Source of the DNA: JBCCCJ01 sp039029315
GTDB taxonomy: Bacteria > Bacteroidota > Bacteroidia > J057
Assembly: GCA_039029315.1 (NCBI GenBank)
Contig: JBCCGK010000008.1
Location: 62,001 to 126,000, forward strand
DNA length: 64,000 nucleotides
Direction: 5' to 3'
This document shows, piece after piece, positions 1-9,206 of the stretch. The position numbers were made by a program, and so were the translations under genes. The notes under the pieces were generated by a model, which was given only the letters and a program-made list of their open reading frames with translations, ran no database searches and was not told the DNA's origin. How positions within the stretch are numbered: position 1 is the first letter of the stretch; each line of letters opens with the position of its first letter.

Positions 1-2760
1 CAGGAAGGCAAGACCGTTATTCCTTTTGAATTTGAGGAAGCTTCCCCTTTTTCGGTTCATGATGGATATGCCAGAGTAAAGAAAAATGAGCGAAAATACC
101 TGCTCGATACCCTGGGCAATATTTTTCTGTTGGCAGAGAGCATAGATGAACTGAGCATGGATACGGAAGCCCTCTCCATATATTCTTCAGTCACTGACAG
201 CCTTCCCCAGCATATTGGTCAGTATAGTCAGCTGAAAATCCTGTTGCTTCATAGTGCTGAAGATTGGAATAATCCAAGAAAGATAGGAGGGAGCTTGTTT
301 CAGCTCCCGGAATCAATTGGTCAATTAACAAACCTCCGCCATCTGAGGATTAGTGGCAGTCATTTGGAAACATTGCCTGGGAGTTTCTCACAGTTGCAAC
401 AATTGGAATATCTTCAAATTGACAGAGGGAACATGAAGAGATTACCCGCCTCAATTCAATCCCTTTCGCGCTTGAGGTATTTGAATGTTGACAAAAATGA
501 TCTAACAGTGATTCCAGCGGAGATCGGTCAGCTAAAACACTTGCAGTACCTCAATCTAAACAGCAATAGATTGAGCAAGTTGCCCAAAGAGATTGGAGGC
601 CTTCAACGTCTGGAATCCTTGCGCCTGTTTGGGAATGCTTTGACAACTTTGCCGGATGAGCTGACCCATTTGACAGCCTTACAACACCTAAACCTTTCGT
701 CAAATCAACTGAATGAACTTCCCGCACACATTTTTCATTTGCCTGATTTAGTCTTTCTGAGGTGTAATTTCAATAAATTATCTGAATTACCTTCTTCAAT
801 GCTGGAAGAGAGCGTGCTGGAAGAGCTGGAATTGCACAACAATCAACTGCGGGCTCTTCCAAAGGAAATTGGGCGCTTGAAGCGGCTCAGGAGGCTGAGA
901 ATTAGTTCAAATCAACTTCAGGATTTGCCCAGTCAAATGGCTCAAATGCAGGCCCTGAAAGATCTGGATATTGCGATCAATCCATTTCAATCTGTTCCTG
1001 CAGTGGTATGGGAATTGACGCAGTTGGAAAATCTGGTCCTGGCGAGCTTGAAACTCTCACATGTTTCTGGAGAAATGAACAAGCTGACCCAACTTAAAAG
1101 GCTTTATTTGTCTGATAATCAGTTGGTAGATTTGCCGAATGAACTAGATCAGCTGAGTCAGTTGGAAGTCCTCTACATCGACACCAACTCGATGACGGAA
1201 ATACCAGAACAGCTCAGCAAGCTGACCCATCTTCACACCCTATTCATCCGAGGCAATAAACTGCTTGAAATCCCTGCCTCCATTGGGCAACTAAAAAATC
1301 TGAAAACCTTGAATCTGTGGGACAATCAGATTGAGACAATTTCCCCTGAGATCGGCCAATTAGCTCAACTGGAAAAATTGGGTCTATCAGGGAACCAGTT
1401 ACAACAACTGCCCCCTAAGATCGGGAGCCTCACTTCATTAGTCGAATTGGAGCTTGGGGGCAACCAATTGACCGTTTTGCCTGCTGAGATTGGGAACTTA
1501 TCCGAATTGCAACACCTGAATGTGATATCAAATCAGCTCACTAGCCTTCCATCTGAAGTAGGACAATTGGTCGGGATAAAACGATTGGAGCTGGCTGGCA
1601 ATCTCTGGAAGTCTTTTCCTCCTGAAGTCCGATATCTTCAACATATTACAGGTCTCTTTTTCCCCAATCAAGGATGGACAGAGTGGCCGGAAGGCCTGGA
1701 ACATTTCATCCATCTGACACATCTGAATCTTAGAGACAATCGCCTCTCTGTTATTCCTGCCGGCATTGGACAATTGACTCAATTGGAACATCTGGAAGTG
1801 AGAGGCAATCCTGTCAGATCCTTTCCCGCAGAAGCCAACAGGCTAGACAAAATCAAAAAGCTGAATTTTTCTGGACAGAATTGGAAGCGCCTACCATCAG
1901 GAATAGAACACTTTGAACATGTGACGTCTCTTGATCTCAGTGCTAATCAATTGACCGAATGGCCAACACAATTGGAGAAGCTGAAACGTCTGACAGACTT
2001 GAATCTGCTTGGCAATGAATTGACAGAGATTCCCGAGGAAATTGGACGCTTGCAGAGCCTCAAAGAACTCAAGCTCGCCAATAATCACATCCACACCCTA
2101 TCTGACCAAGTGGGGAAGCTGGTCCATTTAGAAACCTTGGTCCTGAGCGAAAACAACTTATCAAGCCTGCCGGAAACACTTGGGGATTTGCCTCAATTAT
2201 CAAAATTGCTGGCTATGTGGAATCCCTTGTCGGATATTTCAGCTACTTCCTTTTGTAACATAAAAGAAGTATTCCTGGAAGATTCTTTGATGATCGATCT
2301 CCTTATCGCCTGTCCTGATCTCAAGGACCGTTTGTTGGCAAACCCAGATAATTACCTGCTGGATTCTTGGGGGAGTGAAGCTGCCAGGGCCGGTCAGTTC
2401 GATCTGGCCTATGACATTAGTTCGATTCTGGTAGATCGGAACAAAGATATGTACTCCAACTGGTACAATCGGAGTTGGTATGCCTTGTTCGTCGGCGAAT
2501 ATCAGGAAGCCATTTTATCATCCAGGCGTTCATTGAATCTGGTGCCGGAAAGAACGGGGGTTTATACCAATCTGGCATTGGGGTATTTGTTGAAAGGAGA
2601 ATACGAGCAGGCAAAAGACATTTATCAAGCATGGAAAGGCAGACAATTTTATGACGGGAGATCTGCAAAAGCGGTATTTCTCGCTGATATTGATGCCTTG
2701 GAAGCTGCCGGAATTTCCCACCCCGACTTCAAAAAAGTCCGCAAATTGCTTAAGTACTAG
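1..2760 (+). CDS. Leucine-rich-repeat/WG-repeat/TPR protein, 5' truncated by window edge
   Basis: The window opens inside this gene: the frame is already open at base 1 and its first residues (QEGKTVIPFEFEE) match the WG-repeat segment of the two paralogues downstream, so the TTG at 130 is not the true start. After the WG remnant come roughly 27-29 LRRs of about 23 residues with the pattern LxxLxLxxNxLxxLPxEIGQL, then a C-terminal region of about 170 residues with TPR-like helices and a conserved A-x-FLADIDALE motif. By comparison with the paralogues, the missing 5' part should encode a signal peptide and a short TPR-like region. LRR solenoids bind proteins or glycans; the ligand is unknown. 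It is the first of three tandem paralogues, followed by a gap of about 260 bp. Domain assignment is firm; function is not. Confidence 0.9.
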   Translation, partial: QEGKTVIPFEFEEASPFSVHDGYARVKKNERKYLLDTLGNIFLLAESIDELSMDTEALSIYSSVTDSLPQHIGQYSQLKILLLHSAEDWNNPRKIGGSLFQLPESIGQLTNLRHLRISGSHLETLPGSFSQLQQLEYLQIDRGNMKRLPASIQSLSRLRYLNVDKNDLTVIPAEIGQLKHLQYLNLNSNRLSKLPKEIGGLQRLESLRLFGNALTTLPDELTHLTALQHLNLSSNQLNELPAHIFHLPDLVFLRCNFNKLSELPSSMLEESVLEELELHNNQLRALPKEIGRLKRLRRLRISSNQLQDLPSQMAQMQALKDLDIAINPFQSVPAVVWELTQLENLVLASLKLSHVSGEMNKLTQLKRLYLSDNQLVDLPNELDQLSQLEVLYIDTNSMTEIPEQLSKLTHLHTLFIRGNKLLEIPASIGQLKNLKTLNLWDNQIETISPEIGQLAQLEKLGLSGNQLQQLPPKIGSLTSLVELELGGNQLTVLPAEIGNLSELQHLNVISNQLTSLPSEVGQLVGIKRLELAGNLWKSFPPEVRYLQHITGLFFPNQGWTEWPEGLEHFIHLTHLNLRDNRLSVIPAGIGQLTQLEHLEVRGNPVRSFPAEANRLDKIKKLNFSGQNWKRLPSGIEHFEHVTSLDLSANQLTEWPTQLEKLKRLTDLNLLGNELTEIPEEIGRLQSLKELKLANNHIHTLSDQVGKLVHLETLVLSENNLSSLPETLGDLPQLSKLLAMWNPLSDISATSFCNIKEVFLEDSLMIDLLIACPDLKDRLLANPDNYLLDSWGSEAARAGQFDLAYDISSILVDRNKDMYSNWYNRSWYALFVGEYQEAILSSRRSLNLVPERTGVYTNLALGYLLKGEYEQAKDIYQAWKGRQFYDGRSAKAVFLADIDALEAAGISHPDFKKVRKLLKY

Positions 2761-2955
2761 AGAAAAATGAATCTGGTATTTTTGTCTTGAATCAATTCGC
2801 TGACAACCAATGCCTTATTTCCCTTATGCCCCATGCCTTCACCATTCTGCTTGACTACTTAAGTAGGGGCAGATGACACTCCATAAGCTCGGATTAGTCT
2901 CCTGTGGAAGAAGGTCATCCATCCTTCCATCATCATTTTCTATGCTGAACTGAGT

Positions 2956-2963
2956 TATATTTG
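2956..2963 (+). promoter_or_regulatory. Bacteroidota -7 box upstream of the second LRR gene
   Basis: TATATTTG fits the Bacteroidota -7 consensus TAnnTTTG exactly and lies 55 bases before the ATG at 3019. Only a weak T-rich stretch is visible at the -33 position. Transcription from here would begin close to the GTG at 2968, which argues for the ATG at 3019 as the real start. Confidence 0.45.
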
Positions 2964-3018
2964 CACTGTGATTCCGACAAGTGAGAAAAGGAACTGTCCC
3001 GGATCGAATCTCAATTCC

Positions 3019-4416
3019 ATGAAATACTCTTTGTGCCTCTGTCTGTTGATGTGTCTGCCATTTCTTCTCCCTGCCCAATGTCAGCGAGGAGAATATCGGC
3101 TAATCCTCCAGCTTGCGCAGCAAGACCTGGACATTCGCAACTACCAGCGCGCCATCAATCGCCTGCTGGATGCCAGAGACATTTGTCCAGATGAGAAGCA
3201 ACAGATCAATGAGCTGATCCGACTGGCCTTTGAGCAAATTGACGGAGAAAAACAGGTAGCTGATTCTGCCCTGGAGGTAACTGAACGGGTATTGGATCAA
3301 ATGTATTTTTATGAAGGAAAATTTGCCTTGACCCTGAAAGAAATTGATTATCAAGGTTCAGGGAAATATCGCTATGGCTTCATTGATCACACAGGCAAGG
3401 AGGTCATTCCATTTGAATTTGATGAAGCTACGCCCTTCTCAAGCAGAGATGGATTCGCTCGTGTACGTGTGAATCAGCAAAAATACCTCCTGGATACGGC
3501 TGGTGTCCGTTATCTCTTGGCCGAACATCTGGATGAGCTTCGACCAGAGACAGAAGCTCTGGATTTGCATGAATCGAGGCCGGGGAATCTGCCAGAAGAG
3601 ATAGATCGACTGGCTCCTGGACTACGGATCATCCTGGCTTATGGACAGTATAAAGATGGAGCTGAACATAATGCCTTTACAAGAAATGAAGGAGCTTTGA
3701 CGGAGCTGCCTGCTAGCATCGGTAACCTCCAAGAGTTGGAGCATGTAGAACTTAGCTATAATCGGCTGAATGAGCTACCCCCTTCTTTTTCTCAACTATC
3801 TCAACTGAAACATGCGGATCTCTCTGTGAATTTCATCAAAACCTTGCCAGCGGAAATTGGTCACTTGGCAGCGCTGCGAGTGCTTGATGTTCGCTTCAAC
3901 CGGATAGAACATTTGCCTGTCTCTATCGGACAGTGTCAGAAGCTAACAAAATTGGATCTGGGCTCGAATCGTTTGAAAGAATTGCCTGCCGAGATTGGCC
4001 TGATCAGGCAATTGGAGGAGTTAAGGGTCCCATTTTGTAGAATTCAACGATTTCCATCTGAATTATCTCAGTTGTCTCAGTTGATTATCTTGGATGCACG
4101 AGACAATGAACTTGGCGACTTCCCCGCTGAAATTCAATCATTGACCCGTTTGGAAGTACTCAAGCTCGAAGAAAATCGTATAAAAAAGTTGCCAGAGACA
4201 ATTGGACAATTGAGGGAACTCAGAGAGCTAGATGTGAGACAAAATCTCTTGACTTCCCTCCCAGCTTCCTTCTCTCACTTGAAGCAATTGACCTATCTAA
4301 ATCTCACCAGCAATCGATTAGAACAATTTCCCACCTTTATTTTGGACTTGACAGAATTGAAGGATCTTTATTTGACATATAATTATTTGACCGACCTGCC
4401 TCCCGGGATTGGGTAA
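3019..4416 (+). CDS. N-terminal part of a secreted TPR/WG/LRR protein, ended by an in-frame TAA
   Basis: I chose the ATG at 3019 because it opens a clear signal peptide (MKYSLCLCLLMCLPFLLPAQ) and lies downstream of a promoter box; the in-frame GTG at 2968 adds 17 unlikely residues. After the signal come a TPR-like helical segment (about residues 25-100), a WG/KWG repeat (GKYRYGFIDHTGKEVIPFEF) near 110-165 and about 10-11 LRRs. The frame stops at TAA 4414-4416 in the middle of an LRR and continues in the same frame at ATG 4417. In the next repeats the interrupted position is Gln (EIGQ), so one C-to-T change of CAA would explain the stop. The intact protein would be about 966 residues from this start, close to the 1034-residue paralogue downstream. 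As read, the product is a truncated secreted LRR protein without its TPR tail. Confidence 0.85.
   Translation: MKYSLCLCLLMCLPFLLPAQCQRGEYRLILQLAQQDLDIRNYQRAINRLLDARDICPDEKQQINELIRLAFEQIDGEKQVADSALEVTERVLDQMYFYEGKFALTLKEIDYQGSGKYRYGFIDHTGKEVIPFEFDEATPFSSRDGFARVRVNQQKYLLDTAGVRYLLAEHLDELRPETEALDLHESRPGNLPEEIDRLAPGLRIILAYGQYKDGAEHNAFTRNEGALTELPASIGNLQELEHVELSYNRLNELPPSFSQLSQLKHADLSVNFIKTLPAEIGHLAALRVLDVRFNRIEHLPVSIGQCQKLTKLDLGSNRLKELPAEIGLIRQLEELRVPFCRIQRFPSELSQLSQLIILDARDNELGDFPAEIQSLTRLEVLKLEENRIKKLPETIGQLRELRELDVRQNLLTSLPASFSHLKQLTYLNLTSNRLEQFPTFILDLTELKDLYLTYNYLTDLPPGIG
4414..4416 (+). other. Premature in-frame stop (TAA, probably from CAA Gln)
   Basis: The bases GGG TAA ATG AAG replace the repeat consensus GIGQ-(L/M)-K. 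Reading TAA as Gln restores an uninterrupted LRR (LPPGIG-Q-MKELKELWLG) with the normal 23-residue spacing, so the two flanking frames are one gene. Confidence 0.85.
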
Positions 4417-5919
4417 ATGAAGGAGTTGAAAGAATTATGGTTGGGCAGAAATAAATTGGATCGCATCCCAGCTGAGATCGGGCAACTATCAACCCTCAAC
4501 TGGTTGGGACTTGACAATAACCAACTGACAGAACTTCCAGCAGAAATCGGAAAAATGTCTGCCTTGGAGACCCTTTCGCTGGATAATAATCACTTGCAAG
4601 ATTTGCCACTAGAGATTGGACAACTGTCCCGGTTGAAGAATTTGGATCTAAGTGGAAACGAACTCAGAGAACTGCCTGAAGAATTCTCTCAGCTCCCTCA
4701 ACTGCTCAACTTATCCATTCCTCACAATCAGCTCGAACACTTGCCAGAAAATATTGGGCAACTCAATCGATTGGAAAGGCTTGATGCTGAAAACAACCAA
4801 TTGACTGCCTTACCAGGCTCAATCGGAAATATGACTCGCCTGGAAAGCCTGAAACTGGGCCATAATCACTTGAACACACTCCCCAAAGAAATCGGGAATC
4901 TAGCCTCCTTGAAGGAGTTGAGTCTAAGGTCCAATCACTTGCAAACACTCCCACCTGAAATCGGTCAACTGGCTTCCCTTTCAGAGCTGTATCTGGGATA
5001 TAATCAGTTGACTAGCCTTCCAGAAGAGATTGGCCAATTGACTCAATTGCCAAGCCTGGACCTGAGGTTTAATCGCTTAGAAAGCCTTCCAACCAATATT
5101 GGGGAGATGAAATCTCTGGATATGCTGGTCATCTCACATAATCAGTTTCAAGCCTTGGCACCTGAAATTGCTCGCATTCCCCACTTGAAAGCCATCTTTG
5201 CTGATTCCAATCAAATCAGTCACATTCCTCCAGCTATTTTGCAGATGCGCTCCCTTACGAATCTGGAGCTCGGCGGAAATCAATTGGAGAGATTGCCGCC
5301 TGAAATCAAGGAACTCAGTGGTCTAACAGCACTAAAAGTGGCCGGCAATCAAATAAGGACTCTGCCAATGGAGTTGATAGAATTGAAAGCCCTTCGCTAC
5401 CTCGATGTCTCGGACAATCCAATTCCTGTCATGAGACTCAAGGAAATTCGACGAGGGATTCCAGAATGTATGATGCTGCCCAGGGATTCTACGGAAGAAG
5501 AATGGCTCAATGCTTTCAGGAGTGCCAAAAAGGCAGAGGAATATTTGCTGCAAAATGGATTCAGTGAACAGGATAGCATCACTGCGGCTAGCATATATAC
5601 CAATCTTGCCTGGTATCAACTGATGAGCATGCGCTTTGAATCGGTGGACAGTTCTCTACAGCGTGGGTTGTCCTTCGTTCCAGATGATCCCTATCTTCAA
5701 TCCAATCTACCACATTCGCTGTTGTTTCAGCGAAAGTTTAAAGAAGCAAGGAAAATGTATGTAAAAATGAGATCCAAAGCCTTTGGCTCAGACAGATTTG
5801 AGACCTTTGGAGAAGCTTTTTTGGCTGATTTTAAGGAATTTGAAGAAGAAGGCATTATTTCTGAGGAAATACATCAAGCTCTGGAGATGATCAAATCCAG
5901 GTTGCAACAAAAAAAATAA
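4417..5919 (+). CDS. C-terminal part of the split LRR gene (LRRs plus TPR-like tail)
   Basis: This is the same reading frame as the gene before it, resumed directly after a TAA. It encodes about 15-16 further LRRs (residues 1-360) and the conserved C-terminal TPR-like region, with the motifs SNLPHSLLFQ and GEAFLADFKEFE that recur almost unchanged in the intact paralogue (SNLPHALLFQ, KDVFLTDFQAFE). It has no signal peptide of its own, so a product re-initiated at the adjacent ATG would stay in the cytoplasm, unlike the full-length protein. It is best read as the 3' half of a pseudogene or recently disrupted gene, unless the stop is read through or is a sequencing error. The stop codon is two bases before the next paralogue's ATG. 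Confidence 0.75.
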   Translation: MKELKELWLGRNKLDRIPAEIGQLSTLNWLGLDNNQLTELPAEIGKMSALETLSLDNNHLQDLPLEIGQLSRLKNLDLSGNELRELPEEFSQLPQLLNLSIPHNQLEHLPENIGQLNRLERLDAENNQLTALPGSIGNMTRLESLKLGHNHLNTLPKEIGNLASLKELSLRSNHLQTLPPEIGQLASLSELYLGYNQLTSLPEEIGQLTQLPSLDLRFNRLESLPTNIGEMKSLDMLVISHNQFQALAPEIARIPHLKAIFADSNQISHIPPAILQMRSLTNLELGGNQLERLPPEIKELSGLTALKVAGNQIRTLPMELIELKALRYLDVSDNPIPVMRLKEIRRGIPECMMLPRDSTEEEWLNAFRSAKKAEEYLLQNGFSEQDSITAASIYTNLAWYQLMSMRFESVDSSLQRGLSFVPDDPYLQSNLPHSLLFQRKFKEARKMYVKMRSKAFGSDRFETFGEAFLADFKEFEEEGIISEEIHQALEMIKSRLQQKK

Positions 5920-5921
5920 AC

Positions 5922-8900
5922 ATGATGAAAACTCGCTTCTTGATGATGTGTTGTCTCTGGCTTTGTTGGGCACCACAAGCCATGAAGGCCCAATGCGAGC
6001 GCGGAGAGTATCATCTGATTATTCAGCTTGCTCAAGAGGATCTGCGTGTTCGCAACTACCAGCGTGCAATCAACCGTTTGCTCGATGCCAGGGACATATG
6101 CCCTGAGGAGAAGGGAACCATCAATGGGTTGATCAAACGAGCATTTGAACAAATCGATGGAGAAAAACAAACAGCAGATTCGGCCCTGACTGTAGCAAAA
6201 CGGGTGTTGAAGCAGATGTACTTTTTTCAAGGGAAGTTTGGGCTGACGCTTAAGGAGATCAACTATCAAGGATCAGGAAAATACCGCTATGGCTTTATCG
6301 ATCAGGAAGGAAATGAGGTGATTCCATTTGAATTTGAGGAAGCAAGCCCGTTTTCCAATCGGGATGGATTTGCCCGTGTACGCAGGAATCAGCAAAAATA
6401 TCTGTTGGATACCCTGGGAAGAACCTATTTGCTGGCAGAGAATTTGGAAGAATTACGGGCAGAAACGGAGGCACTTGATCTACATGAAACCAATCCGCCA
6501 GCTCTTCCAGAGAATATCGGAGATTATCAGAAGCTGAAAGTGATCCTGAATTATGGGCGATATGCCCAAGAAGGAGACATGCGGTCCTTGCCAGAATCTC
6601 TGGGCAATCTGGCTGAGTTAGAAGTCCTTGATTTGCGCTATAATCATCTCGGTCGCTTGCCGGAAAGTTTTGGGCAACTCCAGCGTCTGAAGATTCTCAA
6701 GTTGATGGCCAACCAATTGAGAAGCCTGCCATCTCAAATAGGGCAATTGACACAGTTGGAAGAGTTAAGTATCAGTGGGAATCTCATGAAAAGTCTTCCA
6801 GCTGAAATAGGGTTGCTGGAGGATTTAATAACCCTGGAGGCCAACGGGAACCTTTTTACCCTTCCACCAGAAATAGGAGGCCTTCAACAATTGACCGATC
6901 TGGACCTGCGAAATTGTCGCATGACGTCAATTCCACCTGAGATTGGAGACCTAACACAATTACAATTTTTGGATCTTGGAGAAAATGAATTGGGCAAGCT
7001 ACCTGATGAATTCACTCGTTTGCGGCAATTGGCTACGCTGGATTTGTCCGTCAACGGATTGTATAGCCTCCCACAAGAGTTTGGGAAGTTGGATAAGTTG
7101 ATCAGTCTGGATCTGAGTATGAATCACTTATCAGAGATTCCTGAATCCTTCTCACAGTTGGACCAACTATTGATCCTGCGCTTACACAGCAATCTATTGG
7201 AAGAATTTCCTCCATCCATGTGCGCGCTCCCAGCACTTTTTTCTCTGGAATTCAGCAGGAATAAGTTGACCACTTTGCCGCCTGACATTGGACAATTGTC
7301 TCAACTGGACTACCTCAATTTCAACGACAATGAGATCCAGATCCTACCAAAAGAGATTGGTCAACTGAAAAAGCTGTCCAATCTGACCATGACCGGCAAC
7401 AAGCTTTCGTCTCTACCTCCAGAGATCGGTCAGTTATCTGCCATGACATCTCTGGATCTTGGTGGCAATCAGCTTCACCGCCTTCCCGCAGAGATAGGTC
7501 AGCTCTCTCAATTGGACGATCTGAATCTGGCCAAAAATCTTCTGGAAAATTTACCACAGCAATTTGGTCAGCTCAGTAAGCTGGAACACTTAAATTTGAG
7601 CCAGAATCGATTGATGAACATGCCCAAGGAGATTGGGCAATTGACTCAATTGAAATATTTGGTTCTGAACAAAAATCAATTGACTGAATTGCCAGAGGAA
7701 ATCACCAAGCTCCAGCAATTGTTGGAATTGGATCTGAAAGACAACCAGCTGAAATACTTGCCAGCGACTATTTTTGGACTGAAACAGTTGAACGATCTGA
7801 GTCTTAGGGGCAATTCGCTGAGTTCTATCCCAAAAGGAATTGGCCAACTGACAAACTTATCACACCTGGAATTGTATGAAAACAAACTAACATCTCTGCC
7901 CTCAGAGATTGGATTGTTGACCAAACTCAAAAAACTCCTGCTTTACAACAATGAATTGACCAAATTGCCAGCCGAGATTGGTCAATTGCGAGACTTAACA
8001 AAGTTGGCTCTCGATCGCAATAGGTTGACAAAACTTCCTGAAGAGTTGGGGCAATTGACTCAGCTAAAAGAACTCGATCTTAGTTACAATCAACTGACAG
8101 ATCTTCCACCATCGATTGGAAAATTGACACACTTGACCACATTCTATGCAGACAAAAACCTATTGACAGAACTGCCAGTGGAGATGGGCCAGCTTCGCGC
8201 ATTGGAATATGTTGTTCTGGATTCGAATCAGATTCATACCTTGCCACCCTTCATTGGACAATGGACCCGACTCAAGAGACTGGCTGTAACAAACAATCGG
8301 CTATCGAAGCTTCCCAAAGAGATCGGGAATTTACAACAACTCAATCTCCTGGAGTTGAGTCAAAACCAACTTCAATCCATTCCTGATGAGATGAGCCAAC
8401 TGGTCAAGATGAATTCTCTGTATTTGACCAATAATCAATTGACAACTTTTTCAATTGATGTCAGCCAATGGAAAGATGCCTACCTGATCATCCTTACTGC
8501 CAACGCCATCCCGGAAGAAGAGGTAGAGAAGGTGAGAAGAACACTCCCACACTGCGAAATTCAACCCAGACCAAGGGCCATCATTTTGGAAGAGAAACGC
8601 GAGGAATCCCGGCGGAAGATCGAATCCAAACAGAGTGTGATTACCTATGGAGAAGCGTATATGAGCAACAATGGCTTCAATAGCAATGATAGCTCACTCC
8701 TGGCAAATGACTACAATGAGCTGGCCTGGCATCAAATCCTCTTCGGCGTACCTGCTGAAGCGGAAGCATCTGTGCGACGTGGCCTGGAACTCAACCCTGC
8801 GAATCAATATCTGCATTCCAATTTGCCACATGCCTTGTTGTTTCAGGGCAAGGTCAAAGAAGCGCGCCGTTTATATCAGGAATATCAATCCATGGATTTT

Positions 8901-9026
8901 GACGATGAGGCATTTTCCACCTTCAAGGATGTATTTCTTACAGATTTTCAGGCTTTTGAAGAAGCCTTCAATGTCCCTGAATCACTCAAAACAGACGTGG
9001 AGGCCATAAAGAAAATGCTGGAATAA
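5922..9026 (+). CDS. Secreted TPR/WG/LRR/TPR protein, intact paralogue
   Basis: This 1034-residue protein has a signal peptide (to about residue 23, ending MKAQC), a TPR-like segment (QRAINRLLDARDICPEE, about 30-100), one WG repeat (GKYRYGFIDQEGNEVIPFEF, about 110-165), some 28 LRRs of 23 residues with the LPxEIGQL signature (about 200-860) and a C-terminal TPR-like tail. It is the only complete member of the three-gene array. It starts two bases after the preceding stop, so the two are probably co-transcribed. Two ATGs (5922 and 5925) are possible starts. The very similar N- and C-terminal parts and the repetitive middle make unequal recombination between the three copies likely. The role is unknown; it is probably a periplasmic or surface binding protein. 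Confidence 0.9.
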   Translation: MMKTRFLMMCCLWLCWAPQAMKAQCERGEYHLIIQLAQEDLRVRNYQRAINRLLDARDICPEEKGTINGLIKRAFEQIDGEKQTADSALTVAKRVLKQMYFFQGKFGLTLKEINYQGSGKYRYGFIDQEGNEVIPFEFEEASPFSNRDGFARVRRNQQKYLLDTLGRTYLLAENLEELRAETEALDLHETNPPALPENIGDYQKLKVILNYGRYAQEGDMRSLPESLGNLAELEVLDLRYNHLGRLPESFGQLQRLKILKLMANQLRSLPSQIGQLTQLEELSISGNLMKSLPAEIGLLEDLITLEANGNLFTLPPEIGGLQQLTDLDLRNCRMTSIPPEIGDLTQLQFLDLGENELGKLPDEFTRLRQLATLDLSVNGLYSLPQEFGKLDKLISLDLSMNHLSEIPESFSQLDQLLILRLHSNLLEEFPPSMCALPALFSLEFSRNKLTTLPPDIGQLSQLDYLNFNDNEIQILPKEIGQLKKLSNLTMTGNKLSSLPPEIGQLSAMTSLDLGGNQLHRLPAEIGQLSQLDDLNLAKNLLENLPQQFGQLSKLEHLNLSQNRLMNMPKEIGQLTQLKYLVLNKNQLTELPEEITKLQQLLELDLKDNQLKYLPATIFGLKQLNDLSLRGNSLSSIPKGIGQLTNLSHLELYENKLTSLPSEIGLLTKLKKLLLYNNELTKLPAEIGQLRDLTKLALDRNRLTKLPEELGQLTQLKELDLSYNQLTDLPPSIGKLTHLTTFYADKNLLTELPVEMGQLRALEYVVLDSNQIHTLPPFIGQWTRLKRLAVTNNRLSKLPKEIGNLQQLNLLELSQNQLQSIPDEMSQLVKMNSLYLTNNQLTTFSIDVSQWKDAYLIILTANAIPEEEVEKVRRTLPHCEIQPRPRAIILEEKREESRRKIESKQSVITYGEAYMSNNGFNSNDSSLLANDYNELAWHQILFGVPAEAEASVRRGLELNPANQYLHSNLPHALLFQGKVKEARRLYQEYQSMDFDDEAFSTFKDVFLTDFQAFEEAFNVPESLKTDVEAIKKMLE

Positions 9027-9206
9027 ACATCTATTCGGCTGTCCTGAACCAAACAGCAGACTGCTGATAAGACCGAGGCATATGCTCTCATGAAGAAGGT
9101 CTAGTGGGAAACTTGTAGATAATAGGTTTTTTTTCTGTACTTGAACGGGGAATTTATAAGAAATCAAAACAGTTTCTCAGAGATCCGCAAACCACCCAAA
9201 AGGAAT

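Noticed and set aside
2855..2866. Perfect 12-bp palindrome CTACTTAAGTAG between the first two LRR genes
   Set aside because: It is too short and isolated, and without a T-run, to call a terminator or an operator.
2968..3018. GTG start 51 bases upstream of the second LRR gene's ATG
   Set aside because: It falls at the expected transcription start, and the added residues precede an otherwise perfect signal peptide.
9141..9206. TTG start for the TMTC-like gene
   Set aside because: The ATG at 9207 has an AAAAGGA upstream and begins the hydrophobic N-terminus seen in the family.
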